Assembly (NCBI GenBank): GCA_963727755.1
Contig: CAVSHN010000008.1
Span: forward strand, 584,903-648,902
From: DASYAN01 sp963727755
GTDB lineage: Bacteria > Chloroflexota > Ktedonobacteria > Ktedonobacterales > Ktedonobacteraceae
Direction: 5' to 3'
Length of the DNA: 64,000 nucleotides
Of the stretch, positions 8,910 through 18,682 are shown one piece after another. Position 1 is the stretch's first letter; every line of letters starts with the position of its first letter. The notes under the pieces were generated by a model. That model ran no database searches. It saw only the letters and a list, made by a program, of their open reading frames with translations, and was not told where the DNA came from. The position numbers and the translations under genes are program-made.

Positions 8910-10375
8910 ATCTAAATCCCAATCCAACGTTTTGGCTCCAAGATTCTCGCGGGCTGCGGTAGAGGAACTCTCACGTCTAAAGGGAGAGCCCGATTGGATG
9001 TTGCAGTTGCGCTTACATGCCTGGGAGACCTATGAAAACACTCCAGCGCCACTAGGTCGGCGCGGTGACCTAGGTACCCAGCGCACTGTTGCCAACTTCA
9101 AGTTCGAAAACCTGAACGCATTGACCCCGTCGTCCAGCTCAGTTCTGCCTACTGCTATCGAGCAATCATTAGCATCTGCGCTAATCAACGAGCGTTCGGG
9201 TCTGCTCGTCCAACTCAATGCCAACGTCGTACGCAACGAATTGCGTGAAGATCTTAAGCAGCAAGGAGTGATCTTAGTCAACCTGGATACAGCTGTCCGT
9301 GAGTATCCCGAACTAGTGCAGAAATATTTTATGACCGAGTGTGTGCCCATAGCAACCAGCAAGTACACTGCATTACATGCAGCATTCTGGACTGATGGTT
9401 TCTTCCTCTATGTGCCACAGGGTGTCGAGATTGAAGAGCCGATCCTAGCCCAAGTCTGGCTAGACACACCTCTATCTGCTACATTCTCGCACACGCTGAT
9501 CATTGCAGAACCGCAAAGTAGTGTGCGCTTCGTCCAAGAGTACAATTCGCTCGTTGCAGGCGACGACCCTGCTCTACTGAGCGATGTAGTTGAGATCTAT
9601 GCTAACCGTGAGGCACGTGTTGAGTTCAGCAATATGCAGGATCTCGGCCAGAATATCTGGAACATTACTAATAAGAATGCCATTCACCAGAATGATGCCA
9701 GTGTAACCTTTGTGATCGCCGACCTAGGTAGCGCAGTTAATCTAGAAACCATCGGTGCTGATTTGCAAGGCAATGGTACAGCGGCAGAACTCGTCGGTAT
9801 CTTTTTCACCGATCACAATCAGCGCTACGTGATCAAATCTCTCTCAGACCACATTGGCCTCTCTACCAACGCTGAGACGATGGTTAAAGGCGTGCTTACC
9901 GACGAGTCACGTGTAGAATTCGATGGTATGATCCGCATTCGTCCAAAAGCCCAGCAGACAGCCTCATTCTTATCAGCACACGGCCTATTGCTGAGCAAGA
10001 AGGCACGTGGTGAGTTCATCCCTGGCCTAGAGATCGCGGCCAACGAAGTCAGTGCCAGCCACGGTGCGACTTCGGGTCAGATTGACGAGGAGCAACTCTT
10101 CTACCTGATGGTACGTGGCATTCCACGTCCTGAGGCCGAGCGCATCATCGTACAAGGCTTCTTTCGAGCCAGTTCTACAGCGCATCCCATTGGAAAGTCT
10201 GCGAACTCGGTTGCGCCGTAGCATCGTACATCGCATGAGCGGTGGCTATGAGACCGAAGCCAACATCTGGATTGACGCCCAAGAACGCTGGGAAATTGAA
10301 GGAGTCGACGAGGGAGCAGTCCATCTGGACGATAGCACGAAAGCAAACGAAGAGATCAAACTCACAGAATATTAA
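8902..10375 (+). CDS. sufD: SufB/SufD-family scaffold protein (SufD-like), apparent frameshift
   Basis: The protein carries the beta-helix scaffold features of the SufB/SufD family (HAAFWTDGFFLYVPQGVEIEEP, TLIIAEPQSSVRFVQEY, SASHGATSGQIDEEQLFYLMVRGI). The overall pattern fits SufD better than SufB. After ERIIVQGFF the frame is lost. Deleting the C at about 10165 (TTTCGAG to TTTGAG) gives EPVLQRIPLESLRTRL, the family's normal ending, running on to 10375. Without this repair the protein ends early with a foreign tail. No second SufB/SufD paralogue is in the window, so a full complex needs a partner elsewhere. The start at 8902 overlaps sufC. Confidence 0.85.
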
Positions 10376-10384
10376 GGAGCGCAC

Positions 10385-10407
10385 TCTCCCTCTTAAATAG
10401 AGGGAGA
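10385..10407. other. Hairpin after the SufD-like gene
   Basis: A 9-bp inverted repeat (TCTCCCTCT / AGAGGGAGA) with a 5-base loop. It has no T-run on the plus strand, so it is not a classical terminator. It could be a processing or stability element between sufD and the inserted gene. Confidence 0.4.
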
Positions 10408-10424
10408 AAAAGGGCATTATACCA

Positions 10425-10453
10425 TTGCAGATGAATGTGGCTTATGCTATACT
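10425..10453 (+). promoter_or_regulatory. Promoter of the Rpn-type gene
   Basis: TTGCAG (10425-10430), a 17-base spacer and TATACT (10448-10453). It lies inside the suf operon and may also drive sufS and sufU downstream. Confidence 0.55.
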
Positions 10454-10491
10454 CCTCCTAAACCTACATCAATGCAAACAAATGGGGGAAG

Positions 10492-11466
10492 ATGGCATTG
10501 GCAAATTCTACACACAATGATCCACAACCATACGATAGTCTCGTAAAGCATCTTTTTCGTAGTGAAGCAAAGGAGATCATTCCACTACTGCTGCAAGGAG
10601 CGGAAGTACTCAGCGATCAAAACATCGAAATTGACCGCAGCACCTTAAAAGTGGATCTAGCACTCAAAATTCTCTATTGGAGAGAATTAGCTATTCTCCA
10701 TTTCGAGGCGCAAAGCGACGAGGATGAGGATATGGAGAAACGGATGAGCATCTATAATGCAGGCCTGCACAGCACATACGGCCTACCAGTCATCTCCATC
10801 CTGCTCTACCTGTTCAAATGTGCAACAGTGGAACCACCCTACCATGTGACATGCGCTGGCCGCAAATGCTCATCGTGCTACTATGAGGTGATTCGCCTTT
10901 GGGAGGTAGATCCACAGCCATATATCAATCGTCATACTGTTCCACTCTACGTGCTGCTACCCGGAATGAAGAAGCCATCGGTTGCTCTTCTCAAACAAGC
11001 AATCAAGGAAATTACCGAGTACTACGACGAGAGGCGTGCAGTAGAGCGACTCATCCAATTTGGCGTAATGCTCAAACGGACGACGACCGTCTCAGCATCA
11101 AATAAGAAAAAGATTCAGGAGGCACTCAACATGTATTCACCGTATCGAAATTTCATAAAACAAAATCCTGACGTTGAGCAGATTGCAAAGGAAAAAGAGA
11201 TGGAAGGTGAGATCAAAGGCAAGGTTAATTCGATTTTAAAGATTCTAACCTTTCGTTTTCCGAATGACATGCTCATCGATCTCGCTAAACAAGCTCTAGG
11301 CGACATTCAAGACATCCAAGTCCTTGATCAACTTGAATTTGAGGCTCTTAGTTCTCCAGATAAACAATATATACACAAGCGGCTGGACAAGTATTTGCCT
11401 CAAAACAAAACTAAAAGCACTGTAGAAGGTGACTCAGAGAGTAGTACAGAAAGTGAGACTGAATAA
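10492..11466 (+). CDS. Rpn-like PD-(D/E)XK nuclease family protein
   Basis: This 324-residue protein starts with the Rpn-type pattern YDSLVKHLFRSEAKEIIPLLL. It then shows the acidic catalytic set of the PD-(D/E)XK fold, VDLALKI followed by ILHFEAQS. The C-terminal half is helical and charged (KEKEMEGEIKGKVNSILKIL), as in Rpn and related transposase-like proteins that promote recA-independent recombination (family knowledge). It has its own promoter, and sufS follows after only 12 bases. It appears to be a later insertion into the suf operon. It differs in sequence from the tandem Rpn pair at 61-64 kb. The internal stretch CAGRKCSSCYYE is Cys-rich and unusual. Confidence 0.7.
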   Translation: MALANSTHNDPQPYDSLVKHLFRSEAKEIIPLLLQGAEVLSDQNIEIDRSTLKVDLALKILYWRELAILHFEAQSDEDEDMEKRMSIYNAGLHSTYGLPVISILLYLFKCATVEPPYHVTCAGRKCSSCYYEVIRLWEVDPQPYINRHTVPLYVLLPGMKKPSVALLKQAIKEITEYYDERRAVERLIQFGVMLKRTTTVSASNKKKIQEALNMYSPYRNFIKQNPDVEQIAKEKEMEGEIKGKVNSILKILTFRFPNDMLIDLAKQALGDIQDIQVLDQLEFEALSSPDKQYIHKRLDKYLPQNKTKSTVEGDSESSTESETE

Positions 11467-11478
11467 GTAGAACAAACT

Positions 11479-12847
11479 ATGGCTACATTTGACAACACAT
11501 TACACATCGCACAAACCAAACCCATCATGCGCCCCACCGAGGAGATCCGCAAGGATTTCCCTATTCTCTCACATAAGGTGCATGGCAAGCCACTGGTGTA
11601 CTTAGATAGTACGGCCAGTTCGCAGAAGCCCACAGTTGTGCTTGAAACGATGGAGCACTACTACCGAACCTACAATGCCAACATCCATCGCGGCGTCTAC
11701 CACATAAGTGAAGAGGCGACAGCCGCAATGGACAAGGCGCGTGTGAAAATCGCTCGTTTCATCAAGGCACGCCAGAGCAAGCAAATCATCTTCACGCGCA
11801 ACACGACCGAGAGTATCAACCTTGTGGCCTATAGCTGGGGGGATGCAAACATTCATGCTGGCGACTTGATTGTACTGACCGAGATGGAACATCACAGCAA
11901 TCTTGTCCCCTGGCAACTGCTAGCTCAGCGTACAGGTGCCCATCTAGAATTTATCCCGGTAAGTGATGAGGGCCTATTGCGTCTAGACATCTATCAGGAA
12001 GTCTTGCAACGGCAGCCAAAATTGGTAGCGTTTACCCACATGTCCAATGTCCTGGGAACAATCAATCCCGCCAAAGAGATGATCGCACAGGCGCATGCAG
12101 CGGGAGCCACAGTACTGCTAGATGCAGCCCAGAGTGTGCCTCACTTACCAGTCAATGTAGAGGATCTCGACGTCGATTTCCTGGCTTTCAGTGGACATAA
12201 GATGCTTGGTCCTACAGGTATTGGTGTCCTTTATGGCAAACGAGCATTATTAGAAGCCATGCCTCCATTTATGGGCGGTGGCGACATGATCCGCACGGTA
12301 CACCTGCGCGAATTCTACTTGGAACGATCTACCATGGAAATTTGAGGCCGGAACACCAGCCATTGCTGAGGCTATTGGTCTGGGAGTTGCGGTAGATTAT
12401 TTGAATGAGTTATTGCAGTATCCTCCAACGGACCAAAGAGAAAACCCAACAGACATGGGCAATCCCAACGGAGCAAAGCTCAACATGTCAAGCAATCTTG
12501 TATCGAGCATGGCAGCGGTACAACAACACGAGAGTGAGATAACAGCCTATGCCATGGAGCAGTTACAAGCAATTGCTGGCTTGAAAATCTATGGACCCGA
12601 TGCCAACCAACGTGGCGGAGTCATCTCTTTCACACTAGATGATATCCACCCACACGATCTGGCCTCGATCCTAGACCAAGAAGTGGGTGTAGCAATCCGT
12701 GCTGGCCATCATTGCGCCCAACCCTTGATGGACCGATTTGGGCTAGCCGCAACGGCCCGTGCCAGCTTCTATATCTACACACTTCCAGCAGAAATTGATA
12801 TACTAGTACAGGGATTACGCAAGGCACAAGAAATCTTTCGTTTCTAG
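11479..12847 (+). CDS. sufS: Cysteine desulfurase SufS, apparent frameshift
   Basis: SufS is the PLP enzyme that takes sulfur from cysteine for cluster assembly. Family motifs are PLVYLDSTASSQKP, NIHRGVYH, TRNTTESINLVAYSWG, VDFLAFSGHKMLGPTGIGVLYG (PLP lysine in SGHK) and RAGHHCAQPLM (catalytic Cys). The frame is broken after HLREF. Removing one T at about 12313-12316 gives TWNDLPWKFEAGTPAIAEA, exactly the family sequence, and the gene then runs to 12847. An insertion of about 35 residues (PPTDQRENPTDMGNPNG) lies before the C-terminal domain. Its neighbour sufU supplies the sulfur acceptor. Confidence 0.9.
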
Positions 12848-12880
12848 TGCTCATATCACATTAGCGAGGTCAATTTTGTC

Positions 12881-13280
12881 ATGGCAATAGACTATCGAGA
12901 ATATATACTGGACCATTATCGTGATCCACGCAACTATGGAGAGCTAGCACATCCTGATGTGCATTGCGAGGACTTCAACCCACTCTGTGGCGATCAACTT
13001 GCTATGGACTTACAAATCGAGAGCGACCGCGTCACAGATGTACGCTTCCACGGGCGAGGCTGTGCGATTAGTCAGGCAGCCGCCTCAATGCTCACTGAAA
13101 TGATCGAAGGCAAGACCGTGCAGAGAGGTAATTGCTCTGGGGAAAGATGATGTTCTGGAAGCACTTGGTATTCCCATCAGCCCAGCTCGTACAAAATGTG
13201 CATTTCTCTCCCTACGAGTACTGCACCGTGGCCTCGCCCTTGCAGGCCTTGAGAAGCCTGCAGAAGACGATGAAGTATAA
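12881..13280 (+). CDS. sufU: SufU sulfur-transfer scaffold, apparent frameshift
   Basis: SufU is the zinc-bound sulfurtransferase partner of SufS. Zinc ligands Cys36 and Asp38 (NPLCGDQ) and Cys61 (RGCAISQAAASM) are present. The frame is lost after GKTVQ. Removing one A at about 13124 gives EVIALGKDDVLEAL and then SPARTKCAFLSLRVLHRGL, which supplies the last Cys ligand, ending at 13280 (132 residues). Unrepaired, the protein would lack this ligand and be inactive. Confidence 0.85.
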
Positions 13281-13303
13281 TTTTTTCAAGAGAAGCGGAT
13301 TTT

Positions 13304-13621
13304 ATGGATAAATTTGTCAAAGTCGCAAATTTAAGTGATGTGCAGGAAAATTCGCTATTCACAGTAGAAGCGGACGGGGAACCTGTTTGCCTCACCAAGA
13401 TCGATGGCATTATTTACGCCTTTACCGATAACTGTACCCACATCAGTGGTCCCCTCAACGAGGGTGAATTGGAAGAGAGCACCATTACCTGCCCTTGGCA
13501 CGGTGCTCAATTCGACGTCCGTACCGGCAAAGTTCTCTGTGGCCCCGCACGTCAGGACCTCTTTACCTATCCAGTAAAGGTTGAAAATGGTGGGATTTAT
13601 ATTAGCCTACCCGAAGCCTAA
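13304..13621 (+). CDS. Rieske-type [2Fe-2S] ferredoxin
   Basis: This 105-residue protein has both Rieske boxes: Cys44-Thr-His46 and Cys63-Pro-Trp-His66. Small Rieske proteins of this size close the suf operons of many Actinobacteria and Chloroflexota, where they are thought to serve as a cluster carrier or electron donor. It is intact and starts 23 bases after sufU. Confidence 0.9.
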   Translation: MDKFVKVANLSDVQENSLFTVEADGEPVCLTKIDGIIYAFTDNCTHISGPLNEGELEESTITCPWHGAQFDVRTGKVLCGPARQDLFTYPVKVENGGIYISLPEA

Positions 13622-13675
13622 TTAAATCCCACTTGATCTGACATTTTTGGCTTGATTTCTGCACTTAAATATTTT

Positions 13676-14140
13676 CTATTCCCCTTGTGGCTGTGGCAAT
13701 CGACCAAGTATCGTTTTCAGCAGTTGCCCATGCTTACGCTGATTTTCCTTAATCTCGCTTTGGGTGCGTTCAATCCTATCAAGACTTTTATCATGCCCAT
13801 CAAGCACTTGTTCAATCCTGTCCAGGCGTTTATCATGCCCATCAAGCATTCGTTCAATCCTGTCAAAGCGCTTATCATGCCCATCAAGTATTCGTTCAAT
13901 CCTGTCAAAGCGTTTACCATACCTCTCAAGCGCTTGTTCAACGCCATCAAAGCGCTCCCTTACATCGCCTATATCGAGCGTAAGGCCATTGACAGCACCG
14001 ATGATCTGCTGAAGATTGAATTTATGACGTTGTGAGAGTTTTATAAGTGCCTCCTCGTTTTTGATGATATCACCGCAGAGCTGTTCAATATCTGTTACAC
14101 GCTGTTCTAAGCTAGATTGATTGTCGTTGGGCAGGTTCAT
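13676..14140 (-). CDS. Coiled-coil protein with 14-residue repeats
   Basis: This protein of about 154 residues is a continuous coiled coil. Its core is four copies of a 14-residue unit of the type RFDRIERILDGHDK (42-bp tandem repeats at about 13,770-13,930), followed by IERTQSEIKENQRK. No signal peptide or membrane segment is seen. Comparable bacterial proteins are structural or scaffold-like, and the function here is unknown. The ATG at 14140 (MNLPNDNQ) was preferred to an upstream start with no domain content. It is convergent with the suf operon. Confidence 0.6.
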   Translation of the reverse strand: MNLPNDNQSSLEQRVTDIEQLCGDIIKNEEALIKLSQRHKFNLQQIIGAVNGLTLDIGDVRERFDGVEQALERYGKRFDRIERILDGHDKRFDRIERMLDGHDKRLDRIEQVLDGHDKSLDRIERTQSEIKENQRKHGQLLKTILGRLPQPQGE

Positions 14141-14220
14141 ACAGGGTGTCCGTCCTTTCCTATGCAATTAGTCATTTGGGACTTCCTAACCGTCCCCTGA
14201 CATCGTCTTGGCAGCGACAA

Positions 14221-14247
14221 TAATATACTACAAGATGTAGTATATTA
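14221..14247. promoter_or_regulatory. Palindromic operator candidate
   Basis: A perfect 11-bp inverted repeat (TAATATACTAC / GTAGTATATTA) around AAGAT, upstream of the coiled-coil gene. The core TACTACAAGATGTAGTA resembles BlaI/MecI-type operators. No such regulator is in the window. Confidence 0.45.
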
Positions 14248-14372
14248 TACGTGTCAATATATCTATATATGAGTAGCAAGAAATGAGTAGACCACATTGA
14301 CAGACAGATATCCTCAGCAAATCCTCCGCACACCCGGTTAGTACTAGAACATAGCCTTAAAAGCTGAAGCTA

Positions 14373-14381
14373 TGCTATAAT
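14373..14381 (+). promoter_or_regulatory. Extended -10 promoter of the HerA operon
   Basis: TGCTATAAT (extended -10) lies about 75 bases before the first start. The -35 region is weak, which is usual for this promoter type. Confidence 0.4.
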
Positions 14382-14454
14382 GCCCCAAACTATCTCTTCT
14401 CTTTCGTTTTTGGATGAGCCAAGATTATCCAGGCTATAAGAAAGACAATCAAGC

Positions 14455-15150
14455 ATGATTATTGGGAAGATCGCCAAATCAGACTCACACATCAACTACG
14501 TTTGCCAGATCTTTGGTCCACGCGAAGCTGAGGTCATGCCTACCTCACCTGATTATGCCTTCGGGCGCTTTGTACGAGTAGCTATTCGTGCCGCACAGGA
14601 TGAGGATGACAAGGCATCAATGAGGCCTAGCCACAATCATAAGCCCATTACCTACGCTATCGGCGTGATCTACGATACTATTCTCGTCAATCCACAGTTC
14701 GGTGCACTAGGGCCACGCCTCTCCAACGAAACTCAGGTTGAGCTATTCTCTCCCGACTATATCTCTGAGAAGGCTGTCCTGATTTATATCATGATCTTGG
14801 GTGTCATGGTAATGCGTCAATCCTCCCAGAGCATACCCGAGGTTCTTTCAGTAATGCATGGTATTCCCCCCTTGTCCCTGGATCTGGATAGCGAGATTGA
14901 GACGATGACTGATCAAGAAGTACAAAGCTTCCACTTCTTTAAAGATGCCGTTGAAGACTCTGGTACTCTACATCCCTACCTGCACATGGGCTATCTACCC
15001 CATATCATTGCACAGCGTAACAGTCTGCTCCCCATGGTCACACTTCGCATTATCGACCAATTGGAGCGTCTGTTCCCACAGGATCTTGCCCTACTCTTAA
15101 TTGTCAAACGTAACTTTGCTTGGCGACTTAAAGTGGAAACAACTGGTTAG
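14455..15150 (+). CDS. HerA-associated protein of unknown function
   Basis: This 231-residue protein sits 16 bases upstream of the HerA-type ATPase and is surely co-transcribed with it. The N-terminus (MIIGKIAKSDSHINYVCQIF, then SPDYAFGRFVRVAI) resembles the HAS-barrel that precedes HerA ATPase cores, so it may be a separate HAS-barrel-like subunit (inference). No nuclease motif is recognisable. It therefore does not look like NurA, the usual HerA partner. Confidence 0.5.
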   Translation: MIIGKIAKSDSHINYVCQIFGPREAEVMPTSPDYAFGRFVRVAIRAAQDEDDKASMRPSHNHKPITYAIGVIYDTILVNPQFGALGPRLSNETQVELFSPDYISEKAVLIYIMILGVMVMRQSSQSIPEVLSVMHGIPPLSLDLDSEIETMTDQEVQSFHFFKDAVEDSGTLHPYLHMGYLPHIIAQRNSLLPMVTLRIIDQLERLFPQDLALLLIVKRNFAWRLKVETTG

Positions 15151-15166
15151 CAGAGGTTAACATTCC

Positions 15167-16894
15167 ATGCTCGATCAAAAGACATTCCAACTCGCCTCCT
15201 TGCGCAAACCCGTAGGGATTACCAAAGGACCAGGCGAGACCATTCACGAATATACCTTCGTTTCACGCGATGATCTGCAGATACTCAAAAATGGTGAGTA
15301 TGTGTATTATGAACTCATCGATCCTGATCTAGCAACTATAAATGGCAATGCCGCTCCCACTCGCCGAGTACTTGGGCGTATCCTCAAACGCGTCCCTCTA
15401 CAGCTCTACCCGGATACATTTTTAGGTGAACCAGAGATCTCACCTGCTCAGGTTGCAGCTATGGTGGGTTACAATACACATACAAATGAACTTTTCGAAC
15501 TGCACGTTGCTATCATGGGCTACTACGACCCTGCAACTGCTTCATTTATCAATCCTTGGATTCCTCCCCAATCCGGCAAGCAGATCTTCCTGGCAGACAA
15601 CCAGATGCTCGAAGAAGTTCTGAGCCGTAAGCGGGACCGCCAGTTCGGTTCCGCAACCATCGGCTCTCTGCTAACCCGACCGCTAGGCGCAGTTCCGATC
15701 GTATTATCAGTCAAGGACTTGGTCAGCACACACCTAGCCATCATTGCCAGTACTGGTGCCGGTAAAAGCTATCTAGCCAGCGTGATTATTGAGGAACTGA
15801 TGCAGCCACATAATAAAGCCTGTATCTTGATTATCGATCCTCACGGTGAATATAGCACCCTTGATCAGATCGCTAACACTCCTCAGTTCGAAGAGCCCGG
15901 CGACGGTCGCGGTAGCGGCTACCGAGCAGAAGTGCGTATCTACAAGCCCGAACAAGTCAAGGTGCGAATTTCTTCACTGAACATGGGCGATATGCGCCAA
16001 CTGCTGCCGGAGATGACTGAGAAGCAGCAATATTTGCTAAGCAGGGCACTACGCAAGGTTCGCGAGACCAAACGTGGTACCCCCTGGAGCGTGGCTGATC
16101 TTAAGCAGGCCATCAAGGCCGTCTCGCGCCAGAAAAACGATGAGGATAGCGAAGGGGCCGACAATTCTAGCACTGTCCATGCTCTGACATGGCGAGTGGA
16201 GCAGATTTTTGAGCATAGCTTTACCTTCGACGATACACAGCACCTAGACTTACCAGAAATTTTCAAACCGGGCCTGTGCACAGTCTTACAGCTCAACGAG
16301 ATTGATGAGCGTGACCAGCAAGTGGTGGTAGCAACCTTGCTACGCCGCTTGAACCAAGCGCGTATGGATACCGAGCGAGGAAAAGTACATTCAGGCGAGT
16401 CCTATCTGCCCTATCCCGTCTTTGTACTACTGGAGGAGGCCCATCACTTTGCTCCTGGCGGCACCGAAGTTGTTTCGACAGCTATTCTCAAACAAGTGCT
16501 GGCCGAGGGACGTAAATTTGGTATTGGTGTTGGTCTAATCAGTCAGCGCCCCGGCAAATTGGATGCCGATGTACTCAGTCAGTGCCAGACGCAATGCATC
16601 ATGCGTATAGTCAACGAGTTAGACCAGAAAAGCGTTGCCACCACTATTGAAGGAGTAGGACAAGATCTGCTAGGTAATTTGCCTGCACTTTCTAAAGGTC
16701 AAGTCATCGTTGCTGGAGCAGCCGTGAATACACCCATTATTTGTCGTGTACGACAGCGCTATACACAGCATGGAGGCGAAAGTAAAGACGCCCCTGATAT
16801 GTGGCAAAAATATTTCAGCCGAGAGACGCAAGAAACCAGAAAACGTACTGAAGCGCCATTGAACGGCAATAGAGGCTTTAACTTGTTGAGGTGA
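15167..16894 (+). CDS. HerA-type hexameric DNA translocase/ATPase
   Basis: The 575-residue protein has an N-terminal HAS-barrel-like region and then a VirB4/HerA ATPase core. Visible motifs are Walker A ASTGAGKS (residues 194-201), LIIDPHGEYSTL, Walker B YPVFVLLEEAHHFAP and the sensor stretch GVGLISQRPGKLDADVLSQC. HerA proteins pump DNA and act with NurA nuclease in end resection, or with other nucleases in defence (family knowledge). No nuclease is encoded beside it here. The gene ends two bases before the next start. Confidence 0.85.
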   Translation: MLDQKTFQLASLRKPVGITKGPGETIHEYTFVSRDDLQILKNGEYVYYELIDPDLATINGNAAPTRRVLGRILKRVPLQLYPDTFLGEPEISPAQVAAMVGYNTHTNELFELHVAIMGYYDPATASFINPWIPPQSGKQIFLADNQMLEEVLSRKRDRQFGSATIGSLLTRPLGAVPIVLSVKDLVSTHLAIIASTGAGKSYLASVIIEELMQPHNKACILIIDPHGEYSTLDQIANTPQFEEPGDGRGSGYRAEVRIYKPEQVKVRISSLNMGDMRQLLPEMTEKQQYLLSRALRKVRETKRGTPWSVADLKQAIKAVSRQKNDEDSEGADNSSTVHALTWRVEQIFEHSFTFDDTQHLDLPEIFKPGLCTVLQLNEIDERDQQVVVATLLRRLNQARMDTERGKVHSGESYLPYPVFVLLEEAHHFAPGGTEVVSTAILKQVLAEGRKFGIGVGLISQRPGKLDADVLSQCQTQCIMRIVNELDQKSVATTIEGVGQDLLGNLPALSKGQVIVAGAAVNTPIICRVRQRYTQHGGESKDAPDMWQKYFSRETQETRKRTEAPLNGNRGFNLLR

Positions 16895-16895
16895 T

Positions 16896-17261
16896 ATGTC
16901 TACACGGTCATCAATTCATAAACTATTCCTGATCGCTCTATTTGCTTGGAGTGGACTGCTTCTTTTCACCTATTTTGTAAAGCCACAATCTGCACTAGCC
17001 TTCATAATCTTCCTGCTGATTGTGAGTGTAGCACTGACCAGTACGCTCGCGATCATAGCTTATGGCATTAGTCGCTATCTATTTACATCCCGCGTTTACC
17101 GTGCAACTATTCGGCGAGCAATTCACCAAGGAGCGCTCTTATCTCTAGCAATTGTGCTAGACCTGATTTTGCGCATACTACATAGTGGGAATATTTTCAC
17201 AGCGATTATGATTGTCGGGGCTACACTTGTACTAGAAGTGCTGACTTTAGCCAAGAAATAG
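16896..17261 (+). CDS. Small membrane protein of the HerA operon
   Basis: This 121-residue protein has about four hydrophobic segments (LFLIALFAWSGLLLFTYF, ALAFIIFLLIVSVALTST, GALLSLAIVLDLILRIL, AIMIVGATLVLEVLTL). It starts directly after the HerA stop. It is unassigned and may be only a passenger of the operon. Confidence 0.55.
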   Translation: MSTRSSIHKLFLIALFAWSGLLLFTYFVKPQSALAFIIFLLIVSVALTSTLAIIAYGISRYLFTSRVYRATIRRAIHQGALLSLAIVLDLILRILHSGNIFTAIMIVGATLVLEVLTLAKK

Positions 17262-17380
17262 CACTGATAAGAGTTATGCTACCTAGTCGCGCCAGAGTGC
17301 CCCTTGCAAGAGCCTTGGGGGTGAATGGCGCTTCCTTTCGGGGTGGGTTGGGATGTGTGGGCCGCGTAGGCGGCGTGTGC

Positions 17381-18682
17381 TTAAGCACACTGCTCACCGC
17401 TCTGATAGCTGTACCCGTCCATCTTATGCACTACTTTACAATATCTGTAGCCTGTATCGAAACGAGTACCATCCTTTCTATAGAGTTTGAAATTACCTGT
17501 TTCACGTGCTGCAATGCGTCCAATATGCACTCCAGCATTCTTGAGGTGTGATGGCCTCACAGCTTTCACAATATCCCCAGTCTGGAAGCCATAGAAGATC
17601 TTGGCTTGCTTCGCCCCGCCGACTGGAAAACCGTACTTATCGTGATTTTGGACTTGACGGCATCCATGTCCGTAAGCGCGAATTTGCAAGGGTTGCACAC
17701 CTCTTATATTCAGAACTGCTGGTGTGCTCTTCCCCACGCACGCTGCGTCTAGCCAATGAGTCTTCGACAACTTGCGGTTGGTCCGGTTGAACTTGGTGAG
17801 CCCACCAGAACCGCACTCAATTGGTAAGCCAAAACCTTGCAAGCGCCTGAACAATTCCCATCGTGTTGCATTCACAGCAGCAGCATCTTTGAGAGGTGCT
17901 TTTGCGAAGGCTTCGATCTTCTTCAAGAGATCTGGCTTTTTCTTGAGGAACTCCTCTATGTTCTTGGTTCCCTTGGCTAGATTGCGTTTCTCGCATGAGA
18001 GGCACAAATTGCTCACTCTGTTTGAACCTCCTTTAGCACGAGGAACAATATGCTCAATTTGCAGAGGAATATTTTCCTTGCCGCAATATGTACACTTATG
18101 TTCCCACTTGTGCAAGAGATATTCACGGACTTCATATCCTGCCAAAGTACCTTGCTGATATTCAGTGCCGGATATCTCAGCATTTTCCATCAGTTGCATA
18201 TCGAACTTCACCAGCTCCATGCTGATGTTCGTGATATGACACACTCGTGCCAAACGTTGGACCCAGGTGAGTATATTGCTGATCCGACTCTGGAGCGATG
18301 GTGGCAACCAGCCAGATGCTCGTCTTCTGTTTTGCCATCGTGGTTTGCGATTGCGGGTATGGCGTGCTCGTCTGCCTCTGCGTGAACCTCGCCGATCGTC
18401 TAAGCTCTTTTTGATGGCTTGCCCACGATGTGACAACTCCGCTGTGTAGACGACTCTGCCGCTAGCATCATCGACAATCGCTATGCCCGTGGTTCTTGAG
18501 CCTGGATCAAGCTTGACCCGCAAATCGGGAACTTTCGGACTCTCAACCGCATACTTCAGGATGATGGCGAATGGGAATTTGCGATATATGGCAGCTTTAC
18601 CTGCATCCAGCAGTATCCTTGCTTTAGCCTCATGGCATGGAGCAAGCGGTACTTTGTTAGTGTCCATGACGAAAACTGACAT
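17381..18682 (-). CDS. iscB: IscB RNA-guided nuclease
   Basis: IscB is the single-protein ancestor of Cas9 that cuts DNA with an omega-RNA guide. The 433 residues show all parts: the N-terminal PLMP-type segment (KVPLAPC), RuvC-I (Asp59 in LDPGSRTTGIA), an Arg-rich bridge helix (DRRGSRRGRRARHTR), RuvC-II (Glu156 in ISMELVKFD), an HNH domain with zinc-like Cys197/Cys200 and Cys227/Cys230 and catalytic His211 (IEHIVPRAKGGSNRVSN), RuvC-III (His309/Asp312 in HWLDAA) and the C-terminal target-interacting part. No catalytic residue is missing, so it should be active. The ATG follows an AAAGGAA site. Confidence 0.93.
   Translation of the reverse strand: MSVFVMDTNKVPLAPCHEAKARILLDAGKAAIYRKFPFAIILKYAVESPKVPDLRVKLDPGSRTTGIAIVDDASGRVVYTAELSHRGQAIKKSLDDRRGSRRGRRARHTRNRKPRWQNRRRASGWLPPSLQSRISNILTWVQRLARVCHITNISMELVKFDMQLMENAEISGTEYQQGTLAGYEVREYLLHKWEHKCTYCGKENIPLQIEHIVPRAKGGSNRVSNLCLSCEKRNLAKGTKNIEEFLKKKPDLLKKIEAFAKAPLKDAAAVNATRWELFRRLQGFGLPIECGSGGLTKFNRTNRKLSKTHWLDAACVGKSTPAVLNIRGVQPLQIRAYGHGCRQVQNHDKYGFPVGGAKQAKIFYGFQTGDIVKAVRPSHLKNAGVHIGRIAARETGNFKLYRKDGTRFDTGYRYCKVVHKMDGYSYQSGEQCA

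Noticed and set aside
13770..13930. Regular 42-bp repeats resembling a CRISPR array
   Set aside because: They are contiguous, without unique spacers, and encode the 14-residue heptad-like units of a coiled-coil protein.
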